Under the pieces are notes generated by a model. That model did no database searches. It saw nothing but the letters and a program-made list of their open reading frames with translations, and was not told where the DNA came from. The translations under genes were made by a program, and so were the position numbers. 64,000 bases of DNA from Flaviflexus massiliensis (GTDB lineage Bacteria; Actinomycetota; Actinomycetes; Actinomycetales; Actinomycetaceae): positions 392,768-456,767 of the forward strand of contig NZ_LN831058.1 in assembly GCF_001375495.1 (NCBI RefSeq), in the 5' to 3' direction. Positions 42,507-53,146 of the stretch are shown here, one piece after another. Numbering within the stretch: the stretch's first letter is position 1; each line of letters starts with the position of its first letter.

Positions 42507-43430
42507 CTAGTTCTGGCTCGTTTCGGGAGCGGTAAAGGTCCACGGCCCTCTCCGGAGCGTGCTTGGATCGAAAGATTCGAGGAACTCGGTGGCGGTCTCC
42601 GCCTTGCTACCCAGGGAGGTGGCTATCATGGCAAACACTTTTTCGGTACCCATTCCCTGCTCTGCTAGCTGCGCGAGAGTGACGGCGCCGTCTCGCTTAG
42701 CAAGGCGCTGCCCCTGCTCGTTCACAACGAGCGGCACGTGATAGTACTCGGGTGTTGCAAACCCGAGAAGTTGTTGGAGATAGATTTGCCGCGGGGTGGA
42801 ATCCAGCAGATCATCTGCTCGGACGACCTGATGAACGTGCTGGTACTCATCATCAACGACGGCCACCAGGTTGTATGCCATGACCCCGTCACCCCGGCGG
42901 ATCACAAAGTCATCGATATGGCCGGTGAACTCACCGCACACCCGATCGGTGAACGTCAGCGTGTCGTTGTTGGTACGCAGTCGCAGGGCAGGTCCCCTGC
43001 TCATGATCTCAAGTTTCTTCCGACCTTCATCTCGCTCCTTCTCGGTCAGGTCGCGGCACGTGCCGGGATAGGATCCGGGTGGCGCATGGGGGGCCGTGGG
43101 TGCTTCCCGAATGTCCGCACGCGTGCAGTAGCACTCGTACAGCAACCCGCGCTCCTGGAGCTGCGTGACAACCTCTTCGTAGGCCGGAAGCCGCTCCGAT
43201 TGGAAGAGCACCTCCCCATCCCAGTCAATCCCGAGCGCCTTCAAGTCAGCCAGCTGGGATTGAACATATTGAGGGCGGACACGTTCGTCCAAGTCCTCCA
43301 TCCTCATCACAAACCCCAGGTCTTTCGAACGCGCGCAAGCCCAGGCGATGAGAGCCGTACGGAGGTTACCAACGTGGAGATCACCAGAGGGTGAGGGAGC
43401 ATAGCGCCCACTACCAACCATTCCCATCAT
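42507..43430 (-). CDS. gluQ: Glutamyl-Q tRNA(Asp) synthetase
   Basis: Glutamylates the queuosine base of tRNA(Asp), a paralogue of GluRS without the anticodon domain. The 307 residues have the class I signature GRYAPSPSGDLHVGNLRT, zinc ligands CYCTRAD ... YPGTC, and KMSKS counterpart LAKRDGAVT. ATG at 43430 is the outermost start; ATG 43421, three codons in, has GGGAG 9 nt upstream and may be the real one. The 293 nt on its 3' side hold nothing I recognise. Confidence 0.92.
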   Translation of the reverse strand: MMGMVGSGRYAPSPSGDLHVGNLRTALIAWACARSKDLGFVMRMEDLDERVRPQYVQSQLADLKALGIDWDGEVLFQSERLPAYEEVVTQLQERGLLYECYCTRADIREAPTAPHAPPGSYPGTCRDLTEKERDEGRKKLEIMSRGPALRLRTNNDTLTFTDRVCGEFTGHIDDFVIRRGDGVMAYNLVAVVDDEYQHVHQVVRADDLLDSTPRQIYLQQLLGFATPEYYHVPLVVNEQGQRLAKRDGAVTLAQLAEQGMGTEKVFAMIATSLGSKAETATEFLESFDPSTLRRGPWTFTAPETSQN

Positions 43431-43608
43431 CTCCCATCACGGATCGCATAAACGCGTACCTGTCTATGTTATACCCGCAAGTTACTGCCGCTCAGTCATG
43501 GCAGGTCGGCGCAGAGAAACGAACCGCTAACGATCAGCAGCAGCAAGGGTCGATGGACGCACAGGGGAAAGGTAAGAAGGAGAGGGAGAAAGACAAAGAG
43601 AAAGAGAA

Positions 43609-43634
43609 GGGCGCGAGGCTAGTGCCTCGCGCCC
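43609..43634 (-). terminator. Terminator of the large secreted enzyme gene
   Basis: GGGCGCGAGGC (43609-43619) and its complement (43624-43634) form an 11-bp stem with a TAGT loop. On the minus strand it is followed by a long pyrimidine-rich tract (43564-43608), seen as GA-rich DNA on the plus strand. Confidence 0.8.
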
Positions 43635-43676
43635 TCACCGTGTCAGGTGCTCACAGCTTTCCGAGCACCCTGTTGC

Positions 43677-46600
43677 TTACTTGACGTAGCGGTTGACGAC
43701 AGGGCTGTCGATACCGTCGCCATCCCAGTCACCGACGTACACCTGGTCAGTGCTACGTCCGTAACGGATGGTCGTGTCGGCCTTGCCGCCCTCGAGGGTG
43801 TTCTTGACGTGGAAGGCGTTGCCACGGCGCAGGGCCAGGGAATCACCGTTCTTGCCATCGAAATCGCCTGCGAGAACCTCGTCTCCTGCGCGACCGTAGG
43901 TGAAGGAGTGTTCAGCCTTGCCACCCTTGAGTGCGTTGGAGACATGGAATTCTTGGCCACGCTGGACCATGATCGTGTCGGCTTTGTCGCCATCCCAGTC
44001 ACCAACGTGAACCGAGTCGGTGTCACGGCCGTACTTGAAAGATGTTTCGGCATTTCCGCCCGTGAGGGTGTTGTTCAGGTGGAATTTGTGACCGCGGCGG
44101 ACACCGAATGAATCGATTCCGTCACCGTCCCAGTCACCTGCAATGACCTCATCGGAGGAGCGACCGAACTTGAAAGACGTCTCCGAGTTACCGCTCGCAA
44201 GCTTATTGCTCACGTAGAAGGTGTTTCCGCGGCGTACCGCGATCGTGTCCTTGCCATCACCGTCCCAATCACCAACGAGGAGCTCATCCCCGTTGCGACC
44301 GAACGCAATCCGCTCATCTTCCGTGTGCTGCGCCCAGGAGTTAGCGAAGTAGAACAGGTTGCCCTTGGTGGGGAGTGGCTTCGGAGCAACGTAGGTGAAG
44401 TTCCACGAGGCAGCCACACCATCAGCGAGTACGTACCCTTCGAGTGCTCGAGCAGTGACCTTGGTGTTCTTGGTGATGACGACCTCACCGGAAACCACCT
44501 TGTCACCAACCAAGTACTCAACACCCTCGACCACGGGGATCGAGATCGTGTTATCAGCAAAGGTTGGAGCCACCGGGGTGACCTCAACAACCTGGGCAAC
44601 ATACTCGAAGTCCCAGGAAGCAGGTGCGTCCTCAGCGAGGACATAGCCTTCGACTGCACGGGCGGTCACAGTGGTGTTCTCGGTGATGACAACTTCACCG
44701 AGAACCACCTTGTCACCAACCAGGTACTCAACACCCTCGACCACAGGGATCGAGACCGTGTTATCTGCGAAGGTGGGGGCTTCGGGGGTGACGGTGATGA
44801 TGTCGGCCTCGACGGCGAACTCGGCGGTCACGGTCTTGTCATTGACGGCAAGGGTAATGCTGCCGGTGCCAGGCTCGAGCGGGGTGAGAACGTTCGTGTT
44901 CGGGTCGAAAGCTGCGACCGAGCCCGCGGGGGCCTCATCCGCTGCACCAACGTGAACGTTGGATCCGGACCAGGCGTAGCTCATGGGCCATGCCACCGGC
45001 ATGGTCCTCACGCCATCGTCCTGAGTCATGGTCGGGGCAAGGGTGACGGCTTCGCCATTCTCCTCAAAGGAGGCGGGAACTTCACCGAGGGAGAGTCCGT
45101 CTTCGTCAACGCGAGTATTGACTTCGAAGGACACCCAGTCACGGGGGTTCTCGGACGTTGCCTGCGATTCATCGATACCGATCATCATCCATCCCGTGAA
45201 CGATCCCGAGGAGCCCCCGGTCGGGCCCTTACCTGCGTTGCCGTTGATGAAGTACGGGATTCCGTCGAGGGTCATGGCGTGGAAAATTCCGACACCGGCA
45301 GCGATGTTGGCAATCGGCTTGCCGGATTCGTTGCGGAAGTCTTCCAGCCAGTCGCGCAACATCTGAGCATCGAGTCGGTTCGAGAGCTGGCTGGCCTTGG
45401 TGGGCAGCGGATCATCAACCGGGTGATGCTGGAATACGAGGACACCGGTGATGTCATCGTTCGTCTTGGCATCCTCCAGCGCGTTCTTCAGCATCTGGAT
45501 CTGCTGGAAGTCATGGGTGATGCCGCCGGGTGCGGAGTTGATCCAGATGAGGCGGGTGCCATCCACATCAATGAAGCCGTTCGTCTTTCCGAAGGCATCA
45601 ATGAAGTTTTGGATGTCGCCACCCATAACTTCGTGGTTGCCGGGGACATAGATGTAGGGGAAGTCGCCCAACTCTTCATCGATGAGCTGCTTCGCGAAAG
45701 CAAAGTCCTCGGGCGAGGCCTCGTCAACGAAGTCACCGTTGATGATGAGCAAGTCGGGATCCTCGGCAAGGATCTCGCGGAATGCTTCGCGAGCCCCGCG
45801 GACACCACCGGATTCGGGGTTGCGTGCCACAAACTGAGCGTCCGAGACAACGGCGATCCGGAGCGGGGAATCATCGGTTGCACCAGTGCTGGCCACAACA
45901 CCATCGGTGACCTCACCGGTTTGCGGAAGGTCGACCGAGGTCGGGACGAGCGCCTGAATGTCGGAGACCACGATGGATCCCTCGTAGGTGACGGCGGTAC
46001 GGGTTTCCATGATGCGGAAGCGCTGGAAGGTCAGCGGGTACTGAACGCCGGCGGGGATTGCGAACGTGATCTGTCGCCATCCCTCAAACGCCTCCGTCGG
46101 ACCGTCAAGCTGGGTGGTGGTGCCGTTGGCCTGACGGACCTGGATGCGGGGCCAGGAACCGTTTTCGTTTCCGTTCACCCATGCGGTGATCGCGGTGGGC
46201 TGACCGGGGATCTCGATGCCGCCATTCGGGGCTACGGCATACGCGCCGCGAGTGGCGGTGGCCTGGGTGAAGTCGTAATCAATCTCCACGCCGGGCATGC
46301 CATCATGACCCTCGACTGGGGTCACCGTGACACCGGGGGCGCGGTCGTTTGCCGCTGTCCACGAGGAAGCATCTGCAAAGTCAGCAACCTGAACGCTATC
46401 CACGCCAACGGTGATGGCCATGGGTGCCTCGTGCTCACCAACCTTGACGGTCATGCGCGATGCCGTGTTGTCGTTGTTGACGGACACGGCGAAGGTGCCG
46501 TTCGTGCCGGGCTCGATGGTGAAGTTACCTTCCTCATCGCCTTCAAGAACAACATCAGCTGCGTCGATCGGCGCCTTGTAGCCGTTCGAGTCGTATCCGT

Positions 46601-48224
46601 ACACGGTGAAGGACGCGACCTCTTCCGGGCTGGAGAGCTGAACAACGGACGGTGAGATCTCGATGCGATCGAGTTCGCCAAGAACCTCGATATCGAAGGA
46701 ACCAGAGGCATCACCGCTCAACGCGGTGACCGTGTCCCGGCCCTTGCTAACACCGGTGACGGTGGCGGTGTGGTCACCGTTCGAGGTGACGGTCGCATTA
46801 CCGCTGGAGGACCAGGAGGGAACCGTGCCGGGAACTGCGTATCCGGTTTCGGTGTAGCCCTTGGCCTGCACCTGCCTGGTCAGGCCGGGGAACACCCGGT
46901 TCGCTTGGCCTGCCTGGAGAATGGCGGAGACGGAGTAGCCGACGAGCTCACCGGAACCCTGATCAACGAACAGACCGATGCCGTTCGGGACGGAACGCGC
47001 GTAGCCATCCGACGGATTGTGGGGAACATCGGCTTCGGTTTCACCGGGTCGCACGGTTCCCATGGTCGTTGAGCCGCCACCGTCCAGGTTCCCGGCCTCG
47101 TACGCACCCAGTTCGTGCATGAGCACGCCCAGGTCGGTGAGACTGAGGCCGGTGGAGGTCTGCTGGCGTCCATCAACCACCAGGAGGTACATGATTGTAC
47201 CGGTTTCGTTGAAGCCAATGGCGGTGCGGGGATGGACTGCCTTATCGCGCGAGGTGACTGGCTGACCGCCGGTGACAATGCGAGCATTGGCTGCGATAGC
47301 AGCACTGATCTCACCAGCATCCGATGTCACCACGGATTCGATAACGACCGTGTCACCCACCTTGATCTGGGATAGCACATTGGCCCCACCGTCGCGTTCC
47401 ACGAGGGACTGCGCGCCTTCGGGGAGCTGCCCCACGGTGGGGATACCCACGGATGTGACGCGACCGTTCGGGTCAATAATCACCTCGGTGCCGGTTCCTC
47501 CGGCGAGCACGTGCTCGCGAGTGTAGTCGCCCCACAGGTGGTTGTAGACACCAACCTTGCCCGCGGGCAGCCGCCACGCGTTCACGCCATCAACCTCGAC
47601 GTTCGAGGGCTCACCGTTGACGGTGACGGTGGTGGTCAGCGTGACCGAACCGAATGCTCCCAGCCCTTCCTTGGTGAAGATGACGGGGTTGTGACCTGCC
47701 GAGGTGGTGCCGTTGCCCGTCCCAGCGGGAATGGTAATGATTCCATCATCTTCGGAAATGCCAACGCCCTCGGGGGCCTTGGATCCGTTAATGTCAAAGA
47801 ACGATCCGTTCACGCCCGCAATGGCGTCAGCATCCTCAATGAGGTCCGAGATCGGCTCTGCATCGGACACCGTTCCCGGGTACAGGTAGTCGGCGCGGAC
47901 CTGGCCCGAGCCAAGGTCGGCAACGAGCACATCAAATTCCAGGCGGCCGCCGGCCTGGATACGATCAACGCTCACCAGTTCCACACCGGGAGCAATTTGT
48001 TGACGGTCATAACCGTTGACGATGGCTTTACCACTGCCATCAATATTCATTGCCTCAACGGCAGCGTTGACGGCATCAGTTTGCTTGATTCCGTCGGCTG
48101 CCGATGCCGGCACTATCGTCCCAAGAGCCAACCCACCAGCAATAACGCCGGCAACAAGCCGGCGCTTCCCGCTGGAATGGCGGGATGGCTGATCCGCAAA
48201 TACGGATCTGTCATTCAACCTCAT
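43677..48224 (-). CDS. Secreted phosphodiester glycosidase-metallophosphatase with repeats
   Basis: A 1515-residue secreted protein. After a signal peptide (RRLVAGVIAGGLALGTIVPASA) come: a NAGPA-type phosphodiester glycosidase domain at about 105-415 (GVNGSFFDINGS; GNLDGGGSTTMG; GIGLFVD); Ig-like and galactose-binding-like domains to about 770; a calcineurin-like metallophosphatase at about 785-1010 (RIAVVSDAQF; NGDFVD; PGNHEVMGGD; VFQHHPVDDP; GIFHAMTLDG); two 70-residue repeats; and five 45-residue DWDGDGxD repeats to the C-terminus. No LPxTG is present. Together the enzymes could uncover and dephosphorylate sugar-phosphate groups on surface polymers, but the substrate is not known. ATG 48224 is chosen for GGAG 6 nt upstream and the signal peptide position. 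Confidence 0.88.
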   Translation of the reverse strand: MRLNDRSVFADQPSRHSSGKRRLVAGVIAGGLALGTIVPASAADGIKQTDAVNAAVEAMNIDGSGKAIVNGYDRQQIAPGVELVSVDRIQAGGRLEFDVLVADLGSGQVRADYLYPGTVSDAEPISDLIEDADAIAGVNGSFFDINGSKAPEGVGISEDDGIITIPAGTGNGTTSAGHNPVIFTKEGLGAFGSVTLTTTVTVNGEPSNVEVDGVNAWRLPAGKVGVYNHLWGDYTREHVLAGGTGTEVIIDPNGRVTSVGIPTVGQLPEGAQSLVERDGGANVLSQIKVGDTVVIESVVTSDAGEISAAIAANARIVTGGQPVTSRDKAVHPRTAIGFNETGTIMYLLVVDGRQQTSTGLSLTDLGVLMHELGAYEAGNLDGGGSTTMGTVRPGETEADVPHNPSDGYARSVPNGIGLFVDQGSGELVGYSVSAILQAGQANRVFPGLTRQVQAKGYTETGYAVPGTVPSWSSSGNATVTSNGDHTATVTGVSKGRDTVTALSGDASGSFDIEVLGELDRIEISPSVVQLSSPEEVASFTVYGYDSNGYKAPIDAADVVLEGDEEGNFTIEPGTNGTFAVSVNNDNTASRMTVKVGEHEAPMAITVGVDSVQVADFADASSWTAANDRAPGVTVTPVEGHDGMPGVEIDYDFTQATATRGAYAVAPNGGIEIPGQPTAITAWVNGNENGSWPRIQVRQANGTTTQLDGPTEAFEGWRQITFAIPAGVQYPLTFQRFRIMETRTAVTYEGSIVVSDIQALVPTSVDLPQTGEVTDGVVASTGATDDSPLRIAVVSDAQFVARNPESGGVRGAREAFREILAEDPDLLIINGDFVDEASPEDFAFAKQLIDEELGDFPYIYVPGNHEVMGGDIQNFIDAFGKTNGFIDVDGTRLIWINSAPGGITHDFQQIQMLKNALEDAKTNDDITGVLVFQHHPVDDPLPTKASQLSNRLDAQMLRDWLEDFRNESGKPIANIAAGVGIFHAMTLDGIPYFINGNAGKGPTGGSSGSFTGWMMIGIDESQATSENPRDWVSFEVNTRVDEDGLSLGEVPASFEENGEAVTLAPTMTQDDGVRTMPVAWPMSYAWSGSNVHVGAADEAPAGSVAAFDPNTNVLTPLEPGTGSITLAVNDKTVTAEFAVEADIITVTPEAPTFADNTVSIPVVEGVEYLVGDKVVLGEVVITENTTVTARAVEGYVLAEDAPASWDFEYVAQVVEVTPVAPTFADNTISIPVVEGVEYLVGDKVVSGEVVITKNTKVTARALEGYVLADGVAASWNFTYVAPKPLPTKGNLFYFANSWAQHTEDERIAFGRNGDELLVGDWDGDGKDTIAVRRGNTFYVSNKLASGNSETSFKFGRSSDEVIAGDWDGDGIDSFGVRRGHKFHLNNTLTGGNAETSFKYGRDTDSVHVGDWDGDKADTIMVQRGQEFHVSNALKGGKAEHSFTYGRAGDEVLAGDFDGKNGDSLALRRGNAFHVKNTLEGGKADTTIRYGRSTDQVYVGDWDGDGIDSPVVNRYVK
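43680..44345 (-). repeat. Five 45-46-residue FG-GAP-like repeats in the secreted enzyme
   Basis: Each unit has the pattern FGRNGDELLVGDWDGDGKDT followed by IAVRRGNTFYVSN and a GN/GK-rich turn. DWDGDGKD, DWDGDGID, DWDGDKAD, DFDGKNGD and DWDGDGID are Ca-binding-loop-like Asp-rich motifs. DNA period is about 135-138 bp. Similar C-terminal arrays are known from secreted actinobacterial proteins; a role in surface attachment or a propeller is possible. Confidence 0.8.
44395..44814 (-). repeat. Two 70-residue tandem repeats in the secreted enzyme
   Basis: Copies share APTFADNT, SIPVVEGVEYLVGDKVV, GEVVIT and VTAR with EGYVLA; the DNA period is 210 bp. They look like the bacterial-repeat spacer domains seen in Gram-positive surface proteins. 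Confidence 0.85.
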
Positions 48225-48640
48225 CGTGTTCTCCACACCTTCTAAACCGGCCATATTTTGACCCACATCATCATCACCAACGAAGGTAAATACTGCATGA
48301 AGAGGACAAGAACAACGAGTCAATTAAAGTGAACACAATTTTCATTGCGGAGTTTGCGAGGCTCTCACCCGTTTGGCACCTGCCGGGCGAGCCATGGGCA
48401 GCCGACGAGATTGAGCAACAAAAAGTTAAGACACAACAGCTGATGGCCACGAACAGTCATTCTTGAGCAAAGCGGGACCCGGGCACCTCACTTGGTCGTT
48501 CGTCCATTTGCGTTCAAAAAGTCCGCACAGGAATCCCGTGTTGGGATGTCTCATGCGGACCGGGTATTGAATACTGTAACGCGCTCCTACAGCAGGCCGA
48601 TCTCTCACGGTCAGCTCAGATACTTGGGTTTAGCCTTTGG
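48225..48640. other. Intergenic region between the secreted enzyme and hspR
   Basis: No gene. The part near 48225-48400 should hold the promoter of the secreted enzyme on the minus strand (ribosome binding site GGAG at about 48231). The right part holds the hspR operon terminator described separately. No motif links the enzyme gene to a known regulator. Confidence 0.4.
48516..48560 (-). terminator. dnaK-grpE-dnaJ-hspR operon terminator
   Basis: On the minus strand GTCCGCA (48554-48560) pairs with TGCGGAC (48521-48527), with a nested ATCCC/GGGAT stem, and is followed by TTTTT (48516-48520). Confidence 0.8.
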
Positions 48641-49096
48641 CTAGAGTGAAGGCCGCCAAATCACCAGCGCGGAACTGCGCCGAGTACCTTCCGAGGGTGC
48701 GCGCTCGCCGCGGGCAAGGGTAATGATGTTGCCGTCCTGGCCGGCTGCAAAGACTCGGCGTTCTTGAGCCTGCTTATCGTAGAGGACTCCCTTGAGCCGT
48801 TCGGCAAGCGCGTTCAATCGGTTGTTCTCACGCTTGAGCTTCGCTACCTGCTTCTCGAGTTCGAGGATGCGGGAGATGCCGGCGAGATTAATCCCTTCCT
48901 CTTGGGAGAGGGTCTGGATTTCCTGCAGCTCCTCAATGTCAGCGAGCGAGTAGCGGCGGCCGCCTCCCTTGGTGCGGGAGGCAACCACGAGACCAAGCCG
49001 GTCGTATTGACGGACCGTCTGGGCGTGCATGCCCGCCATCTGCGCCGCAATCGACACGGAGAATACGGGATCGTTTTTCGACAGCGAGGGTGTCAT
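48641..49096 (-). CDS. hspR: Heat-shock repressor HspR
   Basis: MerR-type autoregulator that binds HAIR sites and, with DnaK as co-repressor, shuts off dnaK and clpB when no unfolded protein is present. The 151 residues have the [28 protein letters not shown] and wing [11 protein letters not shown], then a coiled-coil ([20 protein letters not shown]) and a short basic tail. ATG overlaps the dnaJ stop by 4 nt (ATGA). Candidate targets in the window are the sites at 8175 (clpB) and 52732 (own operon). Confidence 0.95.
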   Translation of the reverse strand: MTPSLSKNDPVFSVSIAAQMAGMHAQTVRQYDRLGLVVASRTKGGGRRYSLADIEELQEIQTLSQEEGINLAGISRILELEKQVAKLKRENNRLNALAERLKGVLYDKQAQERRVFAAGQDGNIITLARGERAPSEGTRRSSALVIWRPSL

Positions 49097-50091
49097 GACA
49101 CCTCCGCCATCCTCCCCAGATCAGCCCGGGGGTTCGCGTCCTTAGTTGCTTCGGCAAACGCCTCCACAGCTGCTTTCGCATCGCCCGAGAGCTTCTTGGG
49201 AACAACGATGTTGAGGCTGACCAGCATGTCGCCGGGCAGTCCCTTGCCGCGCAGACCGTGTCCGCGCACGCGCAGGGTGTTGCCGGATGAGGATCCGGCA
49301 GGGATCTTCACCTTAACGGTGCTGCCGTGAACGGTCGGGATCTCCACCTTCGCGCCGAGTGCCGCCTCAGGGAATGACACGGGGAGCGTCATCTTGACGT
49401 TCTTGCCGTCAAGTTCGTACACGGGGTGCTTCTCGACGGTCAGGGTAATAATGAGGTCGCCGGGTTCGCCACCGTGCTGACCGGGGCCACCCTTTCCGCG
49501 CACGCGGATCTTCTGCCCATCGTGCACTCCTTGCGGGATCTTCGCCGTGACGCGCTGCCCCTGACCAGCAACCTGGATCGTGGCACCGTTGATGGCTTGA
49601 CCGAGGGTAATGCTCGCGGTTGCGAACAAGTCTTCGCCGCGCTGTGGCCTCCGACCAAACCCACCAAAGGGTGAACCTCCCCCACCGAACGGGGAGCCAC
49701 CACCGGAGAACATGCCGGACAGAATGTCCTCGAAGCCGCCAGCAGACTGGTTGGTGGTCCGGTATTGGGTTCCGCCCCCTCCGGAGAACATGGAGGAGAA
49801 GACATCTTCGAAGCCGCCACCACCAGGCCCGCCTGCGGAGAAGCGGGCACCGCCGCCTCCCATGGCGCGGATCGCATCGTATTGTTTGCGATCCTCTTCG
49901 TCGGAGAGCACGGCGTAGGCTTCGCCTACTTCTTTGAATTTGCTTTCCGCCGCAGTATCACCCGGGTTCTTATCCGGATGGTAGGTGCGTGCGAGCTTAC
50001 GGTAGGCCTTCTTGATGTCATCCTGGGAGGCGTTTTTGTCGACCCCGAGGACGGCATAGAAGTCCTTGGACAGCCAGTCTTGGCTAGCCAT
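49093..50091 (-). CDS. dnaJ: DnaJ-type co-chaperone without zinc finger
   Basis: Stimulates the DnaK ATPase and delivers substrates. The 332 residues have a J-domain with HPD ([11 protein letters not shown]), a long Gly/Phe-rich region (about 75-155, e.g. [19 protein letters not shown]), and two substrate-binding beta-domains. The four CxxCxGxG zinc repeats of classical DnaJ are absent, making it a CbpA-like (type II) protein. It lies between grpE and hspR; a strong hairpin separates it from grpE. Confidence 0.93.
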   Translation of the reverse strand: MASQDWLSKDFYAVLGVDKNASQDDIKKAYRKLARTYHPDKNPGDTAAESKFKEVGEAYAVLSDEEDRKQYDAIRAMGGGGARFSAGGPGGGGFEDVFSSMFSGGGGTQYRTTNQSAGGFEDILSGMFSGGGSPFGGGGSPFGGFGRRPQRGEDLFATASITLGQAINGATIQVAGQGQRVTAKIPQGVHDGQKIRVRGKGGPGQHGGEPGDLIITLTVEKHPVYELDGKNVKMTLPVSFPEAALGAKVEIPTVHGSTVKVKIPAGSSSGNTLRVRGHGLRGKGLPGDMLVSLNIVVPKKLSGDAKAAVEAFAEATKDANPRADLGRMAEVS

Positions 50092-50116
50092 GGCACATCA
50101 CCTTCCTTTCTTGTGA

Positions 50117-50142
50117 GTGTGCCGGGCGAAAGCCCGGCACAC
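50117..50142 (-). terminator. Intercistronic hairpin between grpE and dnaJ
   Basis: GTGTGCCGGGC (50117-50127) and its exact complement (50132-50142) form an 11-bp stem with a 4-nt loop in the 59-nt gap. With no T-run after it on the minus strand it may act as an attenuator or RNA-processing site that lowers dnaJ-hspR expression against dnaK-grpE. Confidence 0.55.
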
Positions 50143-50150
50143 CATCATGA

Positions 50151-50770
50151 TTACTGCGGGGAGACCACGCCGACCCGTGCGGGGCGGATGATCTTCTCAC
50201 CCATCCGGTACCCGGGTTGGATCAGGGTACCGACCTGCTCCTCGGTCACATCCTCTGAGGGGGTGTGCATGAGGGCTTCGTGGATGGCGGGGTCGAAAGC
50301 ATCCCCTTCGGCACCGTAACGGACGAGCCCGTAGTTGGTTTCGAGAGTGTTTTCGACCTTGGTTGCGATAGCCCCGGCGGGGCCTTCGAGGTCACCGTGC
50401 TGGCGTGCGAGTTCGATGTCGTCAAGGACGGACAGGAGGTTCTCAATCACGGAGGCGATTCCGGCCTGCTTCTGGTTTACACCATCGGTCTTGGACCTGC
50501 GAACGAAACTGTTGTACTCCTGGGACACGTTGTACGTGTCGGCACGAGCACGCGCCAGCTGGTCCTCCAAGTCCACAATCTTCGCCTGAGCTTCCAGCAG
50601 CGGGTCGACCTCCTCGGCCACTTCGTCACCCTCGGGGGCTGCAGTGTCCTGCTCCTCCGGCGTGGCGTCAGCAGTTTCGGGTGCCGGCTCCTGCTGGGTA
50701 CCATCCTCCTGCTCAAACTCGGGCTGGCCAGCGTCCTTCGAGTTCATCTCGTCGGGCGACTGGTTCTCGC

Positions 50771-50774
<4 letters not shown>
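50151..50774 (-). CDS. grpE: Nucleotide exchange factor GrpE
   Basis: Releases ADP from DnaK. The 207 residues have an acidic, Gln/Glu-rich N-terminal tail ([20 protein letters not shown]), the long dimerisation helix ([20 protein letters not shown]) and the beta-wing domain ending [19 protein letters not shown], a GrpE signature. The start overlaps the dnaK stop by 4 nt. Confidence 0.96.
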
Positions 50775-52621
<1,847 letters not shown>

Positions 52622-52682
52622 AGTTACTACTCCTTTTCTGGGCTTATGCCCTCACCGCCGTAGCGGCTCACTAACTTTTCCT

Positions 52683-52752
52683 ACTCAAGTGTGCGCCAAT
52701 CAGAAACTTATGTCTAGTCAGCTACCCATTTCTTGAGTCCATCTATATCAAC
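52683..52752 (-). promoter_or_regulatory. dnaK promoter region with HspR-like sites
   Basis: On the minus strand a degenerate HAIR reads GTTGATA-N7-ACTCAAG (52732-52752): one perfect half (CTTGAGT on the plus strand) and one half matching at four positions. A further CTTGAGT half-site lies nearer the gene (52683-52689). Two imperfect sites in the place where HspR binds in related bacteria. Confidence 0.6.
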
Positions 52753-53049
52753 TTTGGATTGAGAGAATTTATTCCCCGCCGACACAATTAGCTGCAAAAC
52801 CAAGGAAATTAGCGGCACACGCCCACCAAACACTCCCCAAGACCATTCTTAAGATCGACAAATATCTCACAGTGCTCATGCAACACTCTCACAGGCCGCA
52901 CTCAGACTCGAGCCCAACCCGAAAACCCTAGATCACCCAACACACACCCTCGGACAACACCCCTCGCACCCCACAGCAACGCCGGCACCCTCTTAAGAAA
53001 CAGCCCCACCCCAACCCGAGCATGAGTGACCAGCGCCATGTACGCAAAT
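52753..53049. other. Intergenic, G-poor stretch, no gene
   Basis: Divergent region between dnaK and the MarR-type gene. From about 52890 to 53030 the plus strand is C/A-rich with few G. No palindrome or reading frame of note. Confidence 0.35.
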
Positions 53050-53122
53050 CAACAGGTACCTGTTGCATCTTCAAAATAGGTGCTTTACTATTTTCAGCAG
53101 GCGCCTGATAGACAGGTTCCTG
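53050..53122 (+). promoter_or_regulatory. MarR-type gene promoter with three CAGG-N2-CCTG operators
   Basis: Promoter TTGCAT (53063-53068) - 17 nt - TACTAT (53086-53091). A perfect 16-nt palindrome CAACAGGTACCTGTTG (53050-53065) overlaps the -35; CAGGCGCCTG (53098-53107) sits at the expected start of transcription and CAGGTTCCTG (53113-53122) just after, 15 bp apart. This is a textbook autorepression layout. Confidence 0.75.
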
Positions 53123-53146
53123 CAGATCTTGAAAGGACTACCTCGT

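Noticed and set aside
44325-46655. Very long plus-strand frame (776 codons) opposite the secreted enzyme gene.
   Set aside because: It is the antisense shadow of a strongly codon-biased gene with clear domains; its translation has no recognisable fold.
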